From an uncultured Amaricoccus sp. (lineage in GTDB: Bacteria; Pseudomonadota; Alphaproteobacteria; Rhodobacterales; Rhodobacteraceae): DNA of 22,234 bases. How positions within the stretch are numbered: the first letter of the stretch is position 1; each line of letters begins with the position of its first letter. The notes under the pieces were generated by a model. The model was given only the letters and a program-made list of their open reading frames with translations. It ran no database searches and was not told the DNA's origin. Shown here piece by piece: positions 1 to 6,585 of the stretch. The stretch covers positions 1-22,234 of the forward strand of contig NZ_CALAGI010000116.1 in assembly GCF_937891315.1 (NCBI RefSeq), given 5' to 3'. The translations under genes and the position numbers were made by a program.

Positions 1-27
1 GAACCAGAACGGACGAACCGAACGAAC

Positions 28-690
28 ATGACCGATACCACGGAAACTCCAAGCCGCAAGCCGTTGAAGCTGTCTTCGCCGGGCAAGCTCGAGCTGAAGA
101 AGACGGTCGATGGCGGCCAGGTGAAGCAGAGCTTCCCGCATGGCCGGTCGAAGACCGTCGCGGTCGAGGTGAAGAAGAAGCGCACCTTCGCCCCCGGCGC
201 CGGCGGCAAGATGGAAGCGGTCAGCGAGGCCGAGGCGAAGCTGATGAGCGCGGCGGAAGCCGCGGCGCAGGAGGCCTTCGACCATCATGCCCTGACCGCG
301 CATGAGCGGGCGCAGCGGCAGAAGGCGCTGGAACAGGCGCTGAAGGACGAGGACGTCCGCAAGGTCGAGGAAGTGCGGGCGCAGCAGGCGGCCGCCGAGC
401 GTGCCGAATTGCAGCGCGCCGAAGCCCTGCGCCTGGCCGAGGAAGAGCGGCAGCGCGCCGAAGCCGCCCGGTCGACTGGCCTTTCGGGCTACGAGCCGGA
501 AATGCGCGAGTTTCTGGACTACGTGCTCCGCGCCTACGAGGCCCATGGCATCGCCGAGCTGGCGCCGATCAAGATCGCCGACTTCCTTCGGATCCGCTAC
601 GGCGGCACCAACGACGCCAAGCGGCATCTCGGTCCGGTCCCTGCCATCCGGGATGCGTTCGTCGGCATCCAGGCGCATCTCTTCCGCTGA
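28..690 (+). CDS. Chimeric protein: IF-2-like N-terminal region joined to an HsdR-like C-terminal segment
   Basis: The 220-aa product has two parts. Residues 11-60 (KPLKL, GKLELKKTV, QSFPHGRSKTVAVEVKKKR, TFAPGAGG) look like the N-terminal start of alphaproteobacterial translation initiation factor IF-2. Residues 63-148 are the Ala/Glu/Arg-rich charged helix typical of that region. None of the IF-2 GTPase, G2 or C domains follows. From about residue 155 the protein changes to a compact segment (EFLDYVLRAYE, IADFLRIRYGG, AIRDAFVGIQAHLF). This resembles the last 60 residues of type I restriction endonuclease R (HsdR) subunits. The stop codon falls where HsdR proteins normally end. It cannot work as IF-2 or as a restriction motor. 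It may be a recombination product, a decoy or adaptor protein, or an assembly join. I see no good Shine-Dalgarno upstream. The start is the first in-frame ATG that gives the IF-2-like beginning. Both family calls rest on remembered family sequences. Confidence 0.62.
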   Translation: MTDTTETPSRKPLKLSSPGKLELKKTVDGGQVKQSFPHGRSKTVAVEVKKKRTFAPGAGGKMEAVSEAEAKLMSAAEAAAQEAFDHHALTAHERAQRQKALEQALKDEDVRKVEEVRAQQAAAERAELQRAEALRLAEEERQRAEAARSTGLSGYEPEMREFLDYVLRAYEAHGIAELAPIKIADFLRIRYGGTNDAKRHLGPVPAIRDAFVGIQAHLFR

Positions 691-744
691 CCTCCGATCG
701 CTCCGAGGAGCCTTTTCAACGACTTATGGTTTAGGGGGCGACAA

Positions 745-766
745 TTGGCACCCCAAAGGGTGCCAA
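745..766. terminator. 9-bp perfect inverted repeat between convergent genes
   Basis: TTGGCACCC (745-753) and GGGTGCCAA (758-766) form a perfect 9-bp stem with a 4-base CAAA loop. The hairpin lies 55 bases after the stop of the chimeric gene and 52 bases after the nrdJ stop on the other strand. That position suits a shared bidirectional terminator. Neither strand has a clear T-run directly after the stem, although the minus strand has TTTTT just before it. A protein-binding palindrome is an alternative. The rest of 691-817 shows nothing else I can name. Confidence 0.4.
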
Positions 767-817
767 AAACCCCCGAAAAGGGCTGTTATTGCCGGACTCA
801 TCAGGAGCGCGCGCGCC

Positions 818-3688
818 TCAGCCGCAAGCACCGGTGTAGCCGCAACTGGCGCAGAAGTCGCAGCCGTCGCGTTTCACCAGGGTCGGGTGACCGCACTCGG
901 GGCAGACGCGCCCCGTGACCAGCGCGGGCGCGGTGCCCGGCGCGGGGGCGTCGGTCCAGAGCGTGGCGCCGCCGGCGAGCGGATAGCCCTCGGCGTCGAG
1001 CACGCCCAGCATGCCGTAGCGATGGATCAGCAGCCGGGCGACATAGGCGAGCGTCGAGGGCTGCACCGCCTGCTTCTCGCTGCCCGGCACACGGGCGAAG
1101 AAATCGCCCTGCGCCTCGGGCAGGTCCTTCAACCCGCGCAGCTTCTTGCCGATCCAGGCCGGGTCGATCACCCGCATGTCGAGGCTGAGCGACTTGGTCA
1201 GCCCGTTGAACTCCAGCGGATAGGCTCCTGACAACCAGACCGAAAAAGGTCGCTTGGATCCGTCCGGCAGCAGGCATTCCTTGACGAACATCGCGAAATC
1301 GTCACCGGTGCCGGGGTTCAGGATATCGACCGTCCAGCTCAGCGTGCCATCGACGCCGGACTTCGGCTCCTTGCGCGAGAATATCGCATCGACCAGCGGC
1401 GTCTCGCCCTCCGGCCCGTCGAAGAGCCCCAGCGACTCGCAGCGCCAGCGCACCACCTGGGCGAAGGCGCTGACATTGCCCGCGACCGGCGCCGGGCGGC
1501 CGTCCGGCGGCATGGCGACGGTGAAGGGCGCGCCCGGCGTCTTGGCGAGGCTGTCGAGCTTCTGCTTCAGCCAGGCGCGATCCTGCGCGCGCATGTCCAT
1601 GCTCAGGTTCTTGGCCAAGGCGCCCAGACCACGCGGTGTCTGTTCGCCATTCACCCAGACCTCGAACGGCTGGGCATGGCCGTTCTCCACATGGCCGACG
1701 AAGACCGCGAAACGCTGGCTCGGCGCCTCGACCATGTAGGTCCAGGACGGCGAGCCGGCGGCGAGCCGCGGCCGGTGCGGCCAGCGCAGCGCGGCGAGTG
1801 CGACCCGCGGCGCCGCGTTGATGCGGATGCGCCGGTCGGGCTCGGTCTGGTCGAGATCCTGCGGCGTGGCCCCTTCCACCGACAGGACCGAGCCGAGCAC
1901 GCTGTTCGGCCGATAGGTGGTGATGCCCTTCAGCCCCGCCTGCCAGGCCTCCATGTAGAGCGTCTCGAACTCGGCATAGGGATAGGCCTCCGGCACGTTC
2001 ACGGTCTTCGAGATCGCAGCGCAGACATAGGGCTGGATCGCCGCCTGCATCGCCATGTGATCGCGCGCGGAGATTTCGAGCGCGTTCACGAAGGACGGCG
2101 GCAAGTCCCGCTCGTCGCCCCCGCCGGCGCGCCACAGTCGCCAGGCATGATCCTCGACACGATACTCGCGCATCGATCCGTCGGGCTCGCGCTTCTTGCG
2201 GGCATAGTGCCAGGAATAGGCCGGCTCGATGCCGTTCGAGGCATTGTCGGCGAAGGCGAGGCTGATGGTGCCGGTCGGTGCGATCGAGAGCAGATGGCTG
2301 TTGCGCAGGCCATGGGCGCCGATCTCGGCGCGCAGCGCGTCGGGCAGCCGCCGCGCCATGCCGGAGGCGAGCAGCTTCTCCGCCTCGAACAGCGGGAAGG
2401 CGCCCTTCTCCCGCGCCAGTCCCACGCTCGCCGCATAGGCCGCGTCGCGCATCTCGCGCGTGAGATCGCCGGCCAGCGCCCGGGCCTCGGCGCTGTCATA
2501 GCGCAGGCCGAGCAGGATCAGCGCGTCGCCGAGCCCGGTGAAGCCGAGCCCGATCCGGCGCTTCGAGGCCGCCTCGCGCGCCTGTTCAGGCAATGGCCAG
2601 ACGGTGGCGGTCAGCACATTGTCGAGCATCCGTGTCGCCACCGCGACCACCTCGGCGAAGCGCGCGCGATCGAACCGCGCCTCCGGCGTGAAGGGATCGC
2701 GGACAAAGCACGTGAGGTTGATCGAGCCGAGGCAGCAGCAGCCATGGTCGGGGATCGGGATCTCGCCGCAGGGATTGGTCGCCTCGATCCGCTCGCAATA
2801 GTGGAGGTTGTTCTCCTCGTTGATCCGGTCGAGGAACAGCACCCCGGGCTCCGCCGCCTCGTAGGTGTTGCGCATGATCACCTGCCAGACCTCGCGGGCG
2901 CGGATCGTGGCGTAGATCCAGAGCCCGTCCTCGCGGCGACGCGCCCCGTCGGCCACCTGGGCCGCGCCGGGTTCGGCGGCATGGACGAGTTCGAACAGTC
3001 CGTCGGCGGCGACAGCGCGCATGAAGGCGTCGGTCACCCCGACCGAGATGTTGAAATTGTTCAGGTTCCCCGCCCGGCGCTTGGCAGAGACGAAATCGAG
3101 GATATCCGGATGGTCGCAACGGAGCACGCCCATCTGCGCGCCGCGCCGGGCGCCGGCGCTCTCGACCGTGGCGCAGGACTGGTCGAAGACATGCATGTAG
3201 CTGATCGGGCCGGAGGCGGCGCTGGCGGTGCCGTGCACCTTGGCGCCCCGGGGACGGATCGCGCTGAAATCATAGCCGACGCCGCCGCCGCGCCGCATGG
3301 TCTCGGCCGCCTCGCGCAGCGCGTGATAGATGCCGGGCTTGCCGTCCACCGTCTCGGAGATCGAATCGCCGACCGGCTGAACGAAGCAGTTGATCAGCGT
3401 CACCTCGGCGATGCCGGCGCCGGCGGCCGAATTGATCCGCCCGCCCGGGATGAAGCCGTCTTCGAGCGCGCGCAGGAATGCGGCCTCGTGGCGCTCCGGC
3501 TCGGCCTCGACGGCGGCGAGCGCGCGCGCCACCCGGCGCCGCACCGCGCGCGCCATCTCCGGCCCATCGAGCTCGCGCTCGGCGCCTTTCGCGTATTTCT
3601 CGCGCAGCACGTCGAGGCTCACCTCCTGCCAGGGCAGGTCGGATGTGCCGGCGGGGCGCGGGAATTCCCGGGAGTCGGGCTTGTTCAT
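818..3688 (-). CDS. nrdJ: Vitamin B12-dependent (class II) ribonucleoside-diphosphate reductase
   Basis: This cytosolic enzyme reduces ribonucleotides to deoxyribonucleotides using adenosylcobalamin, without oxygen or a separate radical subunit. The 956-aa product has the RNR barrel in residues ~75-595. It carries LINCF (Cys101), the NPCGEIP loop (Asn305, Cys307, Glu309; radical cysteine and substrate residues) and the phosphate-binding PTGTISL (471-477). Residues 647-761 and 783-901 are two copies of one ~115-aa unit. Each copy has SWT, FAxFV, PFxVW, a (K)xLSxDMR block and a distal W..KKL-type helix. The C terminus is cysteine-rich (CPECG at 929-933, then Cys943, Cys946, Cys949, Cys955), which suits a zinc ribbon or a redox tail that re-reduces the active site. 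Start is the ATG at 3688, with a modest GTGAAGG upstream. A good sigma70-like promoter lies 31-59 bases upstream. I see no cobalamin riboswitch. Alphaproteobacterial NrdJ proteins can be longer, near 1200 aa. Confidence 0.95.
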   Translation of the reverse strand: MNKPDSREFPRPAGTSDLPWQEVSLDVLREKYAKGAERELDGPEMARAVRRRVARALAAVEAEPERHEAAFLRALEDGFIPGGRINSAAGAGIAEVTLINCFVQPVGDSISETVDGKPGIYHALREAAETMRRGGGVGYDFSAIRPRGAKVHGTASAASGPISYMHVFDQSCATVESAGARRGAQMGVLRCDHPDILDFVSAKRRAGNLNNFNISVGVTDAFMRAVAADGLFELVHAAEPGAAQVADGARRREDGLWIYATIRAREVWQVIMRNTYEAAEPGVLFLDRINEENNLHYCERIEATNPCGEIPIPDHGCCCLGSINLTCFVRDPFTPEARFDRARFAEVVAVATRMLDNVLTATVWPLPEQAREAASKRRIGLGFTGLGDALILLGLRYDSAEARALAGDLTREMRDAAYAASVGLAREKGAFPLFEAEKLLASGMARRLPDALRAEIGAHGLRNSHLLSIAPTGTISLAFADNASNGIEPAYSWHYARKKREPDGSMREYRVEDHAWRLWRAGGGDERDLPPSFVNALEISARDHMAMQAAIQPYVCAAISKTVNVPEAYPYAEFETLYMEAWQAGLKGITTYRPNSVLGSVLSVEGATPQDLDQTEPDRRIRINAAPRVALAALRWPHRPRLAAGSPSWTYMVEAPSQRFAVFVGHVENGHAQPFEVWVNGEQTPRGLGALAKNLSMDMRAQDRAWLKQKLDSLAKTPGAPFTVAMPPDGRPAPVAGNVSAFAQVVRWRCESLGLFDGPEGETPLVDAIFSRKEPKSGVDGTLSWTVDILNPGTGDDFAMFVKECLLPDGSKRPFSVWLSGAYPLEFNGLTKSLSLDMRVIDPAWIGKKLRGLKDLPEAQGDFFARVPGSEKQAVQPSTLAYVARLLIHRYGMLGVLDAEGYPLAGGATLWTDAPAPGTAPALVTGRVCPECGHPTLVKRDGCDFCASCGYTGACG

Positions 3689-3718
3689 TGGGCGCGGCCT
3701 TCACGGAAATGGGAAATG

Positions 3719-3747
3719 AGGATAGGCCCGAGCCGGGATACGGTCAA
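3719..3747 (-). promoter_or_regulatory. Probable sigma70 promoter of nrdJ
   Basis: On the minus strand TTGACC (3742-3747), a 17-base spacer and TATCCT (3719-3724) match the -35/-10 arrangement well. The -10 box lies 30 bases before the nrdJ ATG, giving a short leader with no room for a cobalamin riboswitch. Confidence 0.55.
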
Positions 3748-3760
3748 CCGCGCGGCGATC

Positions 3761-3789
3761 TGGACTATGGCCATTTCGCCGCATATCTT
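3761..3789 (+). promoter_or_regulatory. Weak candidate promoter for the DUF1489 gene
   Basis: TGGACT (3761-3766), a 17-base spacer and TATCTT (3784-3789) give four matches in each box. The -10 box lies about 41 bases before the proposed GTG start. It would be divergent from the nrdJ promoter. Confidence 0.3.
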
Positions 3790-3830
3790 GCGGCGCGGGG
3801 ACATCCCCTAGCTAGTGATTGACGAGAAAC

Positions 3831-4271
3831 GTGGCAAGTCTGCACCTTATCAAGCTCTGTGTCGGGGCGGACCGCGTCGAGGATCTGCTCGAGTGGCAGG
3901 CCGCGCGGATCGCCGAATATCGCGCCGCCGGGCAGGAGCCGCTACCGGTCCATGTCACGCGCATGTGGCCGAAGCGCGAGGCCGAGCTTCTCGATGGCGG
4001 GGCGCTCTACTGGGTCTTCAAGGGGCTGGTGCTCGCGCGCCAGCGCATCCTCCGCCTCGATCCGCGCGACGCCGCCGACGGTATCCGGCGCTGCGCGATC
4101 GTGCTCGAGCCCGAGGTGATCCGCACCGCGCCGCAGCCGCGCCGGCCGTTCCAGGGCTGGCGCTATCTCCCGGCGCCGGACGCGCCGCCCGATCTCGCCG
4201 GTCCGCTCGGGGACGGCCCCGCCCTGCCCCCGGCGATGGCCGCCGAACTCGCCCTCATCGGAGTCTATTGA
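3831..4271 (+). CDS. DUF1489 family protein of unknown function
   Basis: The 146-aa protein matches the alphaproteobacterial DUF1489 family as I recall it. It begins LHLIKLCVG, then has HVTRMWPKR (41-49), LLDGGALYWVFKG (53-65), a RCAIVLEPE strand (87-95) and RRPFQGWRYL (104-113). No enzymatic function is established for this family that I know of. There is no signal peptide or membrane segment, so it is probably cytosolic. I chose the GTG at 3831 because relatives start just before LHLIKLCVG; an in-frame TTG at 3819 would add four residues. It is transcribed away from nrdJ. A small secreted protein starts two bases after its stop, so the pair is likely one transcript. Confidence 0.82.
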   Translation: MASLHLIKLCVGADRVEDLLEWQAARIAEYRAAGQEPLPVHVTRMWPKREAELLDGGALYWVFKGLVLARQRILRLDPRDAADGIRRCAIVLEPEVIRTAPQPRRPFQGWRYLPAPDAPPDLAGPLGDGPALPPAMAAELALIGVY

Positions 4272-4273
4272 CC

Positions 4274-4729
4274 ATGTCCTCGCGTTCCCTCGCCCTGCTG
4301 CTGGCGATCTCGCTGCTCGCCGGCCCGGCCGGCGCCGCCGAGCGCAAGTCCAAGTTCAACTGGGACGCGCTCGGCACCGAATTCTGCCGGCTGACCGTCG
4401 CCGGCGATCTCGCCGGCCTGCGCGATCTTCTGAGCGACTCGCTCGCGCAGGACATCGCGCACGCCGCCGCGCGCAACCCCGGACTGCCGCCGGCGCGGGT
4501 GCTGTTCCAGAGCTATACCAACGAGGTGCCGGTCTGCGAGGCGCATACCCGCAACGCCGCGATCATCGCGGTCACCCGCTCGAACCCGGACGGCGCCGCG
4601 CCGGCCTGGACCGAGTATGTCGAGGTGGTTCCGGCGCCGGACGGCACGACGCGCATCGACAACGTGCTGTTCGCCACCCGGCGCAGCGACACGCTCCGCG
4701 CCCGGCTCGAGTTCTACGCCGCTCAATAG
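4274..4729 (+). CDS. Small secreted protein with signal peptide, unknown function
   Basis: I do not recognise the family. The 151-aa product starts with a classic Sec signal: SSRSLALLLAISLLAGPAGAA at residues 2-22, with likely cleavage after AGA or GAA near residue 22. The mature part has two cysteines, Cys38 and Cys88, that could form a disulfide in the periplasm. The C-terminal half (YVEVVP, TRIDNVLF, RARLEFYA) reads like alternating strands of a small alpha-beta domain, such as an NTF2-like or DUF3828-type fold. That fold is only a guess. The ATG follows the DUF1489 stop by two bases, suggesting translational coupling. The stop lies 15 bases from the convergent hisG stop. Confidence 0.75.
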   Translation: MSSRSLALLLAISLLAGPAGAAERKSKFNWDALGTEFCRLTVAGDLAGLRDLLSDSLAQDIAHAAARNPGLPPARVLFQSYTNEVPVCEAHTRNAAIIAVTRSNPDGAAPAWTEYVEVVPAPDGTTRIDNVLFATRRSDTLRARLEFYAAQ

Positions 4730-4744
4730 CGCGCCCAGTCGGCG

Positions 4745-5440
4745 TCAGGCCGCGTCCATCCGCGCGCGGAGCCCGGCCAGCGTCTCGATCCCGCGCGGCT
4801 CCCACGGCGCCGCCTGCGAGGAGAACAGTGTCGCCTGGCTGCGCAGGATCAGCCCGTCATCCAGAATCCGCAGATGGTTGTCGCGCAGGGTCGAGCCGGT
4901 CGAGGTGATGTCGGCGACCACCTCGGCCGTCAGGTTCTTCACGCTGCCCTCGGTCGCGCCCTGGCTATCGACAAGCTGGTAGTCCGCCACCCCGTGCGTC
5001 TGGAAGAAGCCGCGCACCAGATGGTGGTACTTGGTCGCCACCCGCAGACGGTAGCCATGCCGCGCGCGGAACTCCGCCGCGACCGAATCGAGATCGGCCA
5101 TGTCGCGGGTATCAACCCAATGCGCCGGCACCGCGACCACGAGATCGGCGAAGCCGAAGCCCATCGGCGCGAGTTCGGTCAGCCGGTTCGCCCAGGCCGG
5201 GATCTCCTCCCGCACCAGATCCTGCCCGGTGACCCCGAGGTGAAGCCGGCCCGCCGCCAACTCCCGCGGTATTTCGGCGGCGGACAAGAGCACGAGTTCG
5301 ACGCCGGGCAGGCCGATCACCTGCCCCGCGTACGCGCGATCCGCCCCATGCCGCACGATCTCGACCCCACGCGCGCCGAACCATGCGACCGTCTCGTCGC
5401 GCAGGCGGCCTTTCGACGGCACCCCGAGCTTCACGCGCAT
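4745..5440 (-). CDS. hisG: ATP phosphoribosyltransferase catalytic subunit, short form
   Basis: HisG joins ATP and PRPP to make phosphoribosyl-ATP, the first step of histidine synthesis. The 231-aa product is the short form without the C-terminal regulatory domain. It starts with LGVPSKGRL (5-13) and has the GVTGQDLV segment (69-76) and the PRPP-binding loop EVVADITSTGSTL (173-185). Short HisG enzymes need HisZ for activity and histidine feedback, and hisZ is directly upstream. The ATG at 5440 lies inside the end of hisZ (10-base overlap), which indicates translational coupling. The open frame runs further upstream, but that extension is hisZ read in another frame. Confidence 0.95.
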   Translation of the reverse strand: MRVKLGVPSKGRLRDETVAWFGARGVEIVRHGADRAYAGQVIGLPGVELVLLSAAEIPRELAAGRLHLGVTGQDLVREEIPAWANRLTELAPMGFGFADLVVAVPAHWVDTRDMADLDSVAAEFRARHGYRLRVATKYHHLVRGFFQTHGVADYQLVDSQGATEGSVKNLTAEVVADITSTGSTLRDNHLRILDDGLILRSQATLFSSQAAPWEPRGIETLAGLRARMDAA

Positions 5441-6582
5441 GCCGCCCCCCCGCGCAGCGACAGCAGCGCCTCTGGCCGGATGATCGCGCCGACCGCGGCG
5501 ATGCCCCGGCCTTGGCCGAGCTTCCGGGTCAGCGCGTCGTAGCGTCCGCCATTGGCGATCGGCGGCAGGTCGGACCGGCCGCGCGCCATCGCCCCGAAGA
5601 CGAAGCCGTCGTAATATTCCAACGCGGTACGACCGAAACTCGCCTCGAAGGGCAAGGTTTCCGGATCGAGCCCCGCCCGGTCCAGAGCCTCGATCCGCGC
5701 GGCGAAGCGATCGACGGCGGGGCGCAGGGCCGGCGCGTCGGCGGCGAGGTCGCGGTACCGCGTCAGCGCCCGGGCGCTGGTATCCGCCACGCCGAGCACC
5801 GCCTCCAGGAGATCGACCTGCCCGCCGGTCAGCGGCGGCGTCGCCGCCTCCTCCGCCAGCCGCGCGACGCGCGACGCGATATCGTCGAGCGTTCGCAGGC
5901 CGACCGGCGCGCCGGCGGCGGCGACCATCTCCGGCACCCGCCCCTCGGCGGCGGCGGCGATGATCTCGGCCCGGCGCAAAGTCAGATCCGGCTGCCCGGC
6001 ACCATAGCGGCGCAGCAGGTCGTGGAACTTCGCCGGCCGCCAGACGTGGCGGCGCAGCGCCTTGCGCCGGGCGAGGCTCGTCTCCAGCGCGTCGATCGCG
6101 GCCAGCGCGAGGCCCATGTCGCCGGTGACGAAATCGACCGGCGCGTCGCCCACCGTCTCGACGATCAGCGCCATCACTTCGGCGTCGGTCGCGGCCGGAT
6201 CGCCGTCCTGAAACACCTCGAACCCGGCCTGAAGATATTCCCGCGCCCGGCTCGATCCGATCTCCTGCCGCCGCCAGACCGGGCCGCAATAGGCGTAGCG
6301 CGCCGGCTCGGCCCCGCCATCCATATGCAGCCGCGCGATCGGCACGGTGAAATCGGGACGCAGCATCAGTTCCGCGCCCTCGTCCGACGTGACGAAGGCC
6401 CGCGCCCGGATATCCTCGCCATAGAGATCGAGCAGCAGGTCGGCCGGCTGCAGCGCCGCCGGCTCGACCTCGACGCCGCCGGCCGCGTGGAAGACCGCGA
6501 GGATGCGCGCGATCTCGGCCCGAAGCCGCCCGAGCCCGCCGCCGACCCGGGCCCCCTTCAGATAGGCGCGGTCCGAAACCAT
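5431..6582 (-). CDS. hisZ: ATP phosphoribosyltransferase regulatory subunit
   Basis: HisZ is a histidyl-tRNA synthetase paralogue that lacks aminoacylation activity and forms a hetero-octamer with short HisG. There it binds histidine for feedback control. The 383-aa product keeps the class II fold: LRPDFTVPIAR (74-84) is the degenerate equivalent of the HisRS DLTAPLAR motif, and YCGPVWRRQ (98-106) that of motif 2. Later, ALEYYDGFVFG replaces the HisRS RGLGYYTGPV segment. It lacks the C-terminal anticodon-binding domain present in HisRS. The start is only three bases after the hisS stop, and its end overlaps hisG by 10 bases, so hisS-hisZ-hisG is almost certainly co-transcribed. Confidence 0.94.
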   Translation of the reverse strand: MVSDRAYLKGARVGGGLGRLRAEIARILAVFHAAGGVEVEPAALQPADLLLDLYGEDIRARAFVTSDEGAELMLRPDFTVPIARLHMDGGAEPARYAYCGPVWRRQEIGSSRAREYLQAGFEVFQDGDPAATDAEVMALIVETVGDAPVDFVTGDMGLALAAIDALETSLARRKALRRHVWRPAKFHDLLRRYGAGQPDLTLRRAEIIAAAAEGRVPEMVAAAGAPVGLRTLDDIASRVARLAEEAATPPLTGGQVDLLEAVLGVADTSARALTRYRDLAADAPALRPAVDRFAARIEALDRAGLDPETLPFEASFGRTALEYYDGFVFGAMARGRSDLPPIANGGRYDALTRKLGQGRGIAAVGAIIRPEALLSLRGGAACA

Positions 6583-6585
6583 CGT

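Noticed and set aside
28..690. A complete type I restriction system or a functional IF-2
   Set aside because: Only the terminal segment of an HsdR-like protein and the start of an IF-2-like protein are present. No helicase, nuclease, methyltransferase or GTPase motifs occur nearby.
1676..3811. A 711-codon plus-strand frame
   Set aside because: It is antisense to nrdJ, with no recognisable domain and a skewed composition.
3689..3830. Cobalamin riboswitch upstream of nrdJ
   Set aside because: The promoter candidate leaves only a ~30-base leader and no B12-box-like sequence is visible.
5441..6289. A 283-residue N-terminal extension of HisG
   Set aside because: It is hisZ read in another frame. 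HisG relatives start at the MRVKLGVPSKGRL point (5440).
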